Shown piece by piece: positions 6,613 through 12,022 of a stretch of 12,022 bases of DNA. Each line of letters opens with the position of its first letter. Within the stretch, counting starts at the first letter, position 1. The stretch comes from Planctomycetota bacterium (GTDB taxonomy: Bacteria > Planctomycetota > Planctomycetia > Pirellulales > Lacipirellulaceae): positions 1-12,022 of the forward strand of contig JAADIN010000142.1 in assembly GCA_013151315.1 (NCBI GenBank). The letters run 5' to 3'. The notes beneath the pieces were generated by a model. The model searched no databases and was not told the origin of the DNA. It was given only the letters and a program-made list of their open reading frames with translations. The translations under genes and the position numbers were made by a program.

Positions 6613-7413
6613 ATGAGCGTTCAAACTCTTTACACTGCCGCGACAGGCATGGAAGCCCTGGAAACGAAGCTCGATGTGATTGCCAATAATATGGCAAATA
6701 TCAATACGACCGGTTTCAAGAAAGATCGGGCGAATTTCGAGGATCTCGTTTATCGACAACTTCGATTGCCGGGAGCACTCGATTCGGACGGCAATCGTAC
6801 GTCCACCGGCGTGGAGGTCGGCCTCGGGACGCGCGTTTCTAGCACGCAAACCAACCATAGCCAAGGGGCAATGCAGACGACCGAAAATCCGCTCGACTTT
6901 GCGATCGAAGGTCGCGGTTTCTTCAAAGTCATTACCGGCTCGAACACGTATTATTCGCGGGCCGGCAATTTTGGAATCAACGAGCAAGGAAATCTTGTTT
7001 TAGGATCTGCCCACAAAGGTTGGGTGCTGGATCCTCCGATCAATCTCCCGCAAGAAGCGGTCGATCTGGTCGTCACCTCCGACGGGCAAGTCCAGTATCG
7101 AACGACCAATCAACCGAACCTTATCGTGGCCGGCCAAATCAATCTCAGCACGTTCATCAATCCCGATGGCCTGCTGAAGGTCGGCGATAATCTCTATCAA
7201 GAGACGGATGCGTCGGGAACCGTCACCGAAGGCATTCCTGGCGACCCGGGCATTGGTGTCGTGCGGCAAGGCTCGCTCGAGTCGTCGAACGTCGAGCCGG
7301 TCCAAGAATTGATCGACCTGATCACCACACAACGGGCGTTTGAGCTCAATTCGCAAGTGGTCCAGGCGGGCGATCAGATCATGCAAGTCGCGGCTAACCT
7401 CCGTCGTGGATAA
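6613..7413 (+). CDS. flgG: Flagellar basal-body distal rod protein FlgG
   Basis: FlgG forms the distal rod, the drive shaft that crosses the P and L rings. The 266 residues match the family. It begins SVQTLYTAATGMEA, followed by IANNMANINTTGFKK (23-37), then YRQLRLPGALDSDGNRTSTG (47-66), which occupies the position of the FlgG-specific segment that makes the rod straight and rigid, and VEVGLGTRVSSTQTNHSQGAMQTTENPLDFAIEGRGFF. The C-terminal rod helix is GSLESSNVEPVQELIDLITTQRAFELNS and onward. These features separate it from the preceding FlgF, to which it is related. ATG 6613 follows AGGA (6602-6605) by seven bases. flgA starts 25 bp after its stop, so the two are almost certainly co-transcribed. 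Confidence 0.97.
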   Translation: MSVQTLYTAATGMEALETKLDVIANNMANINTTGFKKDRANFEDLVYRQLRLPGALDSDGNRTSTGVEVGLGTRVSSTQTNHSQGAMQTTENPLDFAIEGRGFFKVITGSNTYYSRAGNFGINEQGNLVLGSAHKGWVLDPPINLPQEAVDLVVTSDGQVQYRTTNQPNLIVAGQINLSTFINPDGLLKVGDNLYQETDASGTVTEGIPGDPGIGVVRQGSLESSNVEPVQELIDLITTQRAFELNSQVVQAGDQIMQVAANLRRG

Positions 7414-7438
7414 AAACAATTTTCCCAGCTAGGCAATT

Positions 7439-8464
7439 ATGAGTTCATCTTCGTTAAAATATCTAGTTCTGTTGGTTGTGCTGGCCCTCGGCCTTAGCTC
7501 GTCGTACGTTCTTGGCGCCGACGTGGTGCTTCGCGAGCGGGCAACCACCTCTGGCCCGATCGTTCGGCTAGGCGACGTGGCTGATATCACGGCAGCCTCG
7601 ACTTCGACGCTCAAGAACCTTGCTTCGACGCCGCTCGTACCGACGCCCGCCCCGGGATCGACGGAGTTTCTTCAGCGGTCGCAGATTCGCGATTTGCTCG
7701 CGACTCGGGGTATCGACATGCTTCGTTTGAGAATTCGTGGTGCCGCAGTGGTTGAGATTGGCAAAGCTACTAAGCAACCAGAAATCGAAACACCGACGGC
7801 CCCCTCGAATCGGGAAATTGAAACCGCGCTGCACGATGCGATCGAGCAATACTTACAAAACGAGACGGGCCATGACCTTTGGCGGATCACGGTCAGTCCT
7901 ACTAGCAAAGCGTTGGGGCCAAATTTTACAGTTCGAGGTGGCCGAAAGCCTTGGACCGGCAGGCAACGGTTTCGCGTGAGCGGCACCCATCCCGACGAGG
8001 CCTTCGAAGTACAAGCGACCGTTGTGAAAATCCAATCGGTTCTCTTTTCTCGTCAAGTCATCAAGAAAGGCGACATCATTCGTGCCGCCGATGTGGAACG
8101 ACGTCAGCACGAAGGTCGGGTACCCGGCCTCGTCTTGAGCACGCTGGATCAAGTGGTTGGCATGGAAGCCCGTCGGACGATTCGGGCGGACGTGATTCTT
8201 CAGGAAAACCAAGTTCGAGCTCCTCTGCAAGTCGAGCGTGGCGAGACGGTCACGGTGGTCGCCCGCACGGGCGGCATCTCGGTGCGAACTTTCGCGGTGG
8301 CTCGGCAAGATGGTGCGATGGGAGACCTTGTGCAAATCGAAACCTTGGACGGTAGCCAACGGTTTGCCGCTCGCGTTTCGGGCCGACATCGCCTGGAAGT
8401 TTTGGCCGCTGGTACCCAAGCCGGCGATTACGCGACGCTTGGGCGCCTCCCGCTACGACGATAA
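7439..8464 (+). CDS. flgA: Flagellar P-ring assembly chaperone FlgA (SAF domain)
   Basis: FlgA is the periplasmic chaperone needed for FlgI to build the P ring. A Sec signal peptide is visible (KYLVLLVVLALGLSSSYVLGA, cleavage near residue 27). Residues about 29-110 form an N-terminal FlgA-like region, 111-200 a linker and beta-rich segment, about 202-263 the SAF domain (VLFSRQVIKKGDIIRAADVE, with QVVGMEARRTIRADVIL), and 264-325 the C-terminal domain ending RVSGRHRLEVLAAG. At 341 residues it is longer than enterobacterial FlgA (about 219), mainly in the first half. ATG 7439 is preceded by AGG (7431-7433) five bases away. Its place between flgG and the ring genes flgH and flgI fits the role. 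Confidence 0.93.
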   Translation: MSSSSLKYLVLLVVLALGLSSSYVLGADVVLRERATTSGPIVRLGDVADITAASTSTLKNLASTPLVPTPAPGSTEFLQRSQIRDLLATRGIDMLRLRIRGAAVVEIGKATKQPEIETPTAPSNREIETALHDAIEQYLQNETGHDLWRITVSPTSKALGPNFTVRGGRKPWTGRQRFRVSGTHPDEAFEVQATVVKIQSVLFSRQVIKKGDIIRAADVERRQHEGRVPGLVLSTLDQVVGMEARRTIRADVILQENQVRAPLQVERGETVTVVARTGGISVRTFAVARQDGAMGDLVQIETLDGSQRFAARVSGRHRLEVLAAGTQAGDYATLGRLPLRR

Positions 8465-8494
8465 TTTTTTAAAAGAAGCTCCTCCGTTGTTGCC

Positions 8495-8641
8495 CGCGAA
8501 AGTACGCGAAAGATCGCGAAAACATGAATTTTACATTCATCTCAAACAAGCAATCGTTGTGGCAGGCTGATAAAATGAATTTCACTCAACCAAGAACCGG
8601 CTTTATCCCTCAGTCTTTCGCGTATTTTCGCGGATTTCGCG
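8495..8641. repeat. Opposed CGCGAAA triplet repeats flanking the flgH start
   Basis: Three CGCGAAA units start at 8495, 8505 and 8515, exactly 10 bp apart. Three units of the complement TTTCGCG start at 8616, 8626 and 8635. The two clusters face each other across about 94 bp that contain both candidate early flgH ATGs. The left cluster is non-coding; the right one lies inside the flgH frame and encodes the FAYFRGFRGR stretch ahead of the signal peptide. Confidence 0.85.
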
Positions 8642-9321
8642 GGCGCTGTTTCTCCTCGGCCATGGCTCTTTCGGGTTTTGCCGTGCTGTCGATTTCGGGC
8701 TTGGCAATCGCCCAGGATGGGAGCCTTTTTCTTCAGTCGGCACAAAGTTCGCAAGGGCTGACGCTCGAAAATAGTTCGTTTGTGTTTCGCCAGTTGCCGC
8801 CCGAGGCTCGGCCACGCGAACTGCAAAGGCACGACATCATTACCGTGCTGGTTGATTTTCGTTCTCGGTTTTTGAGCCAAGGCGATGCCGAGAGTCGCAA
8901 GACATCGAACCTCACGGGCATCCTTGCCGACTGGATCAAGATCGATAGTGGTTCGCTCAAACCGGCGACGCAGTCCGATGGCGATCCTACCGTTTCTGGT
9001 TCGCTCAATAGTCAGTATCGAGCCCAGTCGGATGTCGAGCTTCGCGATTCCTTGACGTTTCGCATGGCTGCGGAGATCGTCGACATTCGTCCGAACGGAA
9101 ACTTGGTCATCGAAGGGCACTTGAACATACGCAACAACGAAGAACATTGGCAAATTTCGATCACCGGCGTGGTCCGTCGCGAAGCGATCCAAGCCGATCG
9201 TACGGTCAGCAGCGACGCAATTACTCAACTCTCGATTGACAAGAAAGAGATCGGCCAAGTGCGAGACGGTTACTCGCGCGGCTGGCTCGCAAAATACTAC
9301 GACCGATTCAAACCGTTTTGA
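8575..9321 (+). CDS. flgH: Flagellar L-ring protein FlgH
   Basis: FlgH builds the L ring, the bushing in the outer membrane. The C-terminal half shows the family core: RELQRHDIITVLVDFRSRF (81-99), MAAEIVDIRPNGNLVIEGH (164-182), ISITGVVRREAI (194-205), and the ending RGWLAKYYDRFKPF. Residues about 28-46 are a hydrophobic export signal ending AIA before QDGS. This resembles a signal peptidase I site; the lipobox cysteine typical of FlgH lipoproteins is missing. Start choice is uncertain. ATG 8575 (248 residues) has AGG eight bases upstream and supplies arginines before the hydrophobic stretch; ATG 8524 would add 17 residues; ATG 8662 gives 219 residues, close to the usual length, but leaves no positive n-region. 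The segment between 8575 and 8662 contains the TTTCGCG repeats, so the extension may be acquired sequence. Confidence 0.9.
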   Translation: MNFTQPRTGFIPQSFAYFRGFRGRCFSSAMALSGFAVLSISGLAIAQDGSLFLQSAQSSQGLTLENSSFVFRQLPPEARPRELQRHDIITVLVDFRSRFLSQGDAESRKTSNLTGILADWIKIDSGSLKPATQSDGDPTVSGSLNSQYRAQSDVELRDSLTFRMAAEIVDIRPNGNLVIEGHLNIRNNEEHWQISITGVVRREAIQADRTVSSDAITQLSIDKKEIGQVRDGYSRGWLAKYYDRFKPF

Positions 9322-9353
9322 TCCGATGCAACGCTTTTGATCCGGTGCAACGC
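9316..9353 (+). repeat. 19-bp tandem repeat over the flgH stop codon
   Basis: TTTTGATCCGATGCAACGC (9316-9334) is followed directly by a second copy (9335-9353) differing at one base (A to G). The first copy contains the flgH TGA stop (9319-9321). A seven-T run follows at 9354-9360, but no GC-rich stem precedes it, so a terminator is not supported. A small hairpin CACGG-TTTGG-CCGTG lies at 9369-9383. Confidence 0.8.
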
Positions 9354-9442
9354 TTTTTTTAGAGGCATCACGGTTTGGCCGTGGGAGACTTGTTTGATGC
9401 TTTGGGATAGAACATTCCGCAATTCGCATTGAGAAGAAATAC

Positions 9443-10525
9443 ATGAACAACAACAAAAACTACGTTCGATTCTGGATACTTAGCATCGCCGCCGCATTGG
9501 TGATCGGCAACAGTCCTCAGGTCGTAGCTCGGACGGTGCTGAGAAACATTTGTAGGATCAAGGGACAAGAAGAAAACGTCCTGCGTGGGCTTGGGTTGGT
9601 CGTAGGTCTCAACGGTACCGGAGAGCTCAACGACCCGGCAACGATGCGAGCGCTGGCACGTGCGATGGAGATCATGGGCGGCCCGATACCGCAAACCGGT
9701 TTGCCGGGAACCGAAAATCTGGCCGAGTTGCGGAGGATCAAGAACGTGGCGTTGGTTTGGGTGACTGCCCGAGTTCCCGCCACCGGCGCACGTCGGGGCG
9801 ACAAACTCAACTGCGACATCAGTGCGATTAACGGAAAGAGTCTCGAAGGGGGCCGCCTGGCATTTTCTGCACTGCAAGGCCCGAATACACAAGACCACCG
9901 CGTTTACGCCTTGGCCGAGGGACGCATCCATCTCGATTCTCTCGATCAGCCTTTGGCAGGCCGAATTCACAATGGCTGCCAGATGGAAGAAGATGTGTTT
10001 ACGCCGTTCGTCGAAAATGGGCACGTCACTTTGATCTTGGAGAAGAACCACGCAGATTTCCAGATCGCTTCGGAAGTCGCAGCCTTGATTCATCAGACGC
10101 ATTTCCAGCGCGACGAAGAAGGCGCAAGGGTCCGAGCGATCAATGCTTCGAACATCGTGGTCGAGATTCCCGAGGAATACCGCTTGGAGCCGGTTCAGTT
10201 TATTTCGACTCTCTTGGAACTGCCTATCTACCAACCGGAGCCCGAAGCTCGTGTGGTGATCAACGAGCGAACGGGCAGCATTGTTATCAGTGGCGATGTG
10301 CAAATCGGAGACGTGGTGATCTCTCACGGAAATCTGGTGGTTGAGGCCACCGAAGAGACCTCTCCTTTTGTCGACGTCAGTCAAGAACAGGACGGCAAGT
10401 CGGCCAAGCTAAAATCTTTGGTCGATGCCTTGAACAGCCTGAAGGTTCCCAATCGGGATGCCATCGAGATCATCAAGAACATTGAGCGCAACGGTAAGCT
10501 TCATGGTCGCCTTATTATTGAATAG
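9443..10525 (+). CDS. flgI: Flagellar P-ring protein FlgI
   Basis: FlgI assembles the periplasmic P ring around the rod in the peptidoglycan layer, guided by FlgA. The 360 residues match the family. A signal peptide covers about 1-29 (FWILSIAAALVIGN, cleavage near VVA-R). The mature protein begins with the family's RIKGQEENVLRGLGLVVGLNGTGE motif (38-61, here RIK at 38-40), then NVALVWVTARVPATGARRGD (101-120), a GGRLAFSALQGP block (136-147), NASNIVVEIPEEY (234-246), RTGSIVISGDVQIGDVVISHGNLVV (276-300) and the C-terminal LVDALNSLKVPNRDAIEIIKNI helix (326-347). Cysteines at 37, 124 and 179 are visible. ATG 9443 follows a purine-rich GAGAAGAA (9431-9438). A 121-bp gap with short repeats separates it from flgH. 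Confidence 0.96.
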   Translation: MNNNKNYVRFWILSIAAALVIGNSPQVVARTVLRNICRIKGQEENVLRGLGLVVGLNGTGELNDPATMRALARAMEIMGGPIPQTGLPGTENLAELRRIKNVALVWVTARVPATGARRGDKLNCDISAINGKSLEGGRLAFSALQGPNTQDHRVYALAEGRIHLDSLDQPLAGRIHNGCQMEEDVFTPFVENGHVTLILEKNHADFQIASEVAALIHQTHFQRDEEGARVRAINASNIVVEIPEEYRLEPVQFISTLLELPIYQPEPEARVVINERTGSIVISGDVQIGDVVISHGNLVVEATEETSPFVDVSQEQDGKSAKLKSLVDALNSLKVPNRDAIEIIKNIERNGKLHGRLIIE

Positions 10526-10547
10526 TGTTGGTGATTTGTAACTTTCG

Positions 10548-10563
10548 GGGTCGGGGACGACCC
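10548..10563 (+). repeat. Stem-loop GGGTCG-GGGA-CGACCC before flgJ
   Basis: A perfect 6-bp stem closes a GGGA loop that fits the stable GNRA tetraloop rule. It lies 22 bases before the flgJ ATG and has no T-run after it, so it looks like an mRNA structure or a palindromic repeat rather than a terminator. Confidence 0.6.
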
Positions 10564-10585
10564 GGCTCGCTATCCCAAAAATATT

Positions 10586-10966
10586 ATGAAAATCAATCCT
10601 ACCCAACTGCAGACGATTCGCCCACTCAAGCCGGATGCGGCTAGTGCTGAGCAGCAAATCGCTGAAGCGAAAGAGGTTCGCGATACGTTTCGGACGTTCA
10701 TCGGCGAATCGTTTTTCGGGCAGATGCTCAAGTCGATGCGCAACACGCTGGACAAGCCGGCCTATTTCCATGGTGGTCATGCCGAAGAGGTTTTTCGTGG
10801 CCAACTGGACCAAACCTTGGCTCAGGAGATGACCAAGTCGAGTGCCGACAAAATTGCCGATCCGATGTTTCGGCAACAGTTCCCCAAGCAGGCAGCGATT
10901 TTGCGACGAGCAGAAGAGACCGCAACGCCTTCGTTGGCCGATCTCGATCAGTTAAGACGCCGGTAA
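10586..10966 (+). CDS. flgJ: Single-domain FlgJ-type rod-binding protein, no muramidase domain
   Basis: This 126-residue protein corresponds to the N-terminal rod-binding domain of FlgJ, which caps the growing rod. The core runs from about 32 to 100: DTFRTFIGESFFGQMLKSMR (33-52), a YFHGGHAEEVFRGQLDQTLAQEM stretch (60-82), then SADKIADPMFRQQ (86-98). Enterobacterial FlgJ is about 313 residues, with a C-terminal glucosaminidase/muramidase domain that cuts peptidoglycan; that domain is entirely absent here and the frame ends naturally with a basic RRR tail. Single-domain FlgJ is common outside the Gammaproteobacteria, where a separate hydrolase does the cutting. No clear Shine-Dalgarno precedes ATG 10586. 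It lies between flgI and flgN in the flagellar run. Confidence 0.9.
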   Translation: MKINPTQLQTIRPLKPDAASAEQQIAEAKEVRDTFRTFIGESFFGQMLKSMRNTLDKPAYFHGGHAEEVFRGQLDQTLAQEMTKSSADKIADPMFRQQFPKQAAILRRAEETATPSLADLDQLRRR

Positions 10967-11020
10967 AATTCGCGTTTCAAATAAAAAGAATCTAAGTAAA
11001 ATTTATCATAGGACCACTTG

Positions 11021-11506
11021 ATGGAAATCCACTGGGAATCAGAACTCGCAGAATTGTTGGGTCGACTCTCGAGGTCGCAACAGGAACTGCTCACGCTACT
11101 CTCGAGTAAGCATGATTTACTGACACGCCGCGACCACAAGGGGCTGGCAGAACTTGCCCCCAAAGAAGAAGCCCTGTGTGCGGAACTGCAAGCATGCCAT
11201 CAGCAACGACAGCAGTTGCTCGAGCAAGCAGGGCTAGCAGGGCTGCCGTCTGATAGCATTCAATCGCTTTCGGAAGCATTGCCCGAAGAAGGGGCGAAAA
11301 AGCTGCGCCTGCCGGTTGAAGAGGCGGTTGAGCGTTCTCGCTTGTTACGCCATCAGAGCATTTCGCAGTGGGTCGTGGTGCAGCGAACTTTGTTGCATCT
11401 CTCTCACTTACTCGAGATTTTTGCGACTGGCGGTCAAACTCAGCCGACCTATAGAGAAGGTGGCGTTGTCGAAAGTAGTGGCGCGCTAATCGATCAGGCA
11501 ATGTAG
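11021..11506 (+). CDS. flgN: FlgN-like flagellar export chaperone
   Basis: A 161-residue, mostly helical, Leu/Gln/Glu-rich protein with long amphipathic helices at about 4-35, 40-70 and 95-136 and a flexible tail ending SSGALIDQAM. This matches the FlgN family, cytoplasmic chaperones that hold the hook-filament junction proteins FlgK and FlgL before export. Sequence conservation in this family is weak, so the call rests on size, helical pattern and its position directly before flgK. ATG 11021 is preferred to the in-frame TTG at 11018 because AGGA (11010-11013) is seven bases upstream. The 54-bp gap after flgJ leaves no room for flgM, which often accompanies flgN elsewhere. Confidence 0.82.
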   Translation: MEIHWESELAELLGRLSRSQQELLTLLSSKHDLLTRRDHKGLAELAPKEEALCAELQACHQQRQQLLEQAGLAGLPSDSIQSLSEALPEEGAKKLRLPVEEAVERSRLLRHQSISQWVVVQRTLLHLSHLLEIFATGGQTQPTYREGGVVESSGALIDQAM

Positions 11507-11531
11507 GAGGAGAAGGCGCTAGCTGTTAGGC

Positions 11532-11584
11532 GCTAGGCGCTAGTTTTCTTGATGTTAACTAGCGCCTAGCATCTAGCGCCTAGC
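11532..11584. repeat. Inverted repeat GCTAGGCGCTAGTT with extra direct copy between flgN and flgK
   Basis: A perfect 14-bp inverted repeat (11532-11545 with 11557-11570) surrounds an 11-base loop. The right arm's CTAGCGCCTAGC is repeated directly at 11573-11584, 14 bp on. The 16-base word CTAGCGCCTAGCAACT at 11573-11588 is identical to 6586-6601 upstream of flgG. The flgK ATG follows within nine bases of the repeat, and no Shine-Dalgarno is visible in between. Confidence 0.88.
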
Positions 11585-11592
11585 AACTCATC

Positions 11593-12022
11593 ATGTCGGG
11601 CTCACTCCAGATGGCGGGCAATACGCTGCAGGCCATGCAAATTGGCTTGCAAGTGGTTGGCAATAATATTGCCAATGCCAACACGCCCGGATACATCCGT
11701 GAACGGACAATCTTTACGCCCGCTCCGGTTCAGAGACTTGGGAATCTGACCCTCGGCCTGGGCGTCGAAGTTGCCGCCATCGTTCAGAATGTCGACAAGT
11801 TTGTCGAAAGTCGGCTCCGCGATGCAACCAGCGACACGGTCAGCGCCGAAGTGCAGGAAAAGGCATACCGCGACATCGAGGCAATTATTGGCGCACTGGC
11901 CGATAACGACATCAGCTCCTCGCTCACGCAGTTCTTCAATAGCTTAGAAGATCTCGAAAACATCGACTTTCGCAATCTTGCGATCGGCAATGGCGTCGTT
12001 CTTGCCGAAAAAATCAACACGC
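11593..12022 (+). CDS. flgK: Flagellar hook-associated protein FlgK (N-terminal part, runs off window)
   Basis: FlgK (HAP1) is the first junction protein between hook and filament and is exported by the flagellar type III apparatus with FlgN as chaperone. The frame is open from ATG 11593 to the window end, giving 143 residues of a protein that is typically 450-650 or longer. The N-terminus shows the axial-protein signature SLQMAGNTLQAMQIGLQVVG then NNIANANTPGYIRER (24-38), and a FlgK-type block with LGLGVEVAAIVQNVDKFVESRLRDAT (54-79), followed by a helix pair around AYRDIEAIIGAL and LTQFFNSLEDL. These separate it from FlgG or FlgE. It comes 86 bp after flgN, a gap filled by the GCTAGGCG inverted repeat. 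Confidence 0.93.
   Translation, partial: MSGSLQMAGNTLQAMQIGLQVVGNNIANANTPGYIRERTIFTPAPVQRLGNLTLGLGVEVAAIVQNVDKFVESRLRDATSDTVSAEVQEKAYRDIEAIIGALADNDISSSLTQFFNSLEDLENIDFRNLAIGNGVVLAEKINT

Noticed and set aside
9354..9360. T-run after flgH as terminator.
   Set aside because: No GC-rich hairpin lies immediately before it; the preceding sequence is a tandem, not an inverted, repeat.

Overview
The window looks like chromosomal DNA from a flagellated, outer-membrane-bearing bacterium, most likely a planctomycete of the Pirellulaceae type. This is inferred from the gene order, a single-domain FlgJ, a DUF502 protein with an extra internal segment, and REP-like palindromes (GCCGTGGGC/GCCCACGGC, GCCCC-GAA-GGGGC, TGCCAC-GAA-GTGGCA) that I associate with such genomes. 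No rRNA or marker protein settles the taxonomy.

Left part (1-5054): four apparently unrelated genes. A minus-strand membrane diguanylate cyclase (58-1884) has an N-terminal TM helix, a long coiled-coil region, one intact GGEEF domain with an I-site, and a second, degenerate GGDEF-like domain. After a 379-bp gap with no convincing gene come plus-strand comF (zinc-ribbon phosphoribosyltransferase, 2264-3040), a two-TM DUF502 protein (3139-4074) and hemC (hydroxymethylbilane synthase, GTG start, 4134-5054).

Middle (5055-5756): about 700 bp without an intact gene, rich in palindromes. Its core is a nested inverted-repeat element (5191-5429) enclosing a 33-codon reading frame that looks like the C-terminal end of a Y1/REP-associated (IS200/IS605-like) transposase. 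I read it as the remnant of a mobile element.

Right part (5757-12022): a colinear run of flagellar genes, flgF-flgG-flgA-flgH-flgI-flgJ-flgN-flgK, with flgK cut by the window end. Together they make the proximal and distal rod (FlgF, FlgG), the P ring and its chaperone (FlgI, FlgA), the L ring (FlgH), a rod-capping protein without a muramidase domain (FlgJ), the export chaperone for hook-associated proteins (FlgN) and the first hook-filament junction protein (FlgK). The order matches assembly from rod to hook-filament junction. Most gaps between these genes hold a different palindrome or short repeat: a GCTAGGCGCTAG inverted repeat recurs before both flgG and flgK, CGCGAAA triplets flank the flgH start, a 19-bp tandem repeat sits on the flgH stop, and a GNRA-type hairpin precedes flgJ. 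I saw no exotic new system. The most unusual content is this small-repeat decoration and its intrusion into the flgH N-terminus.
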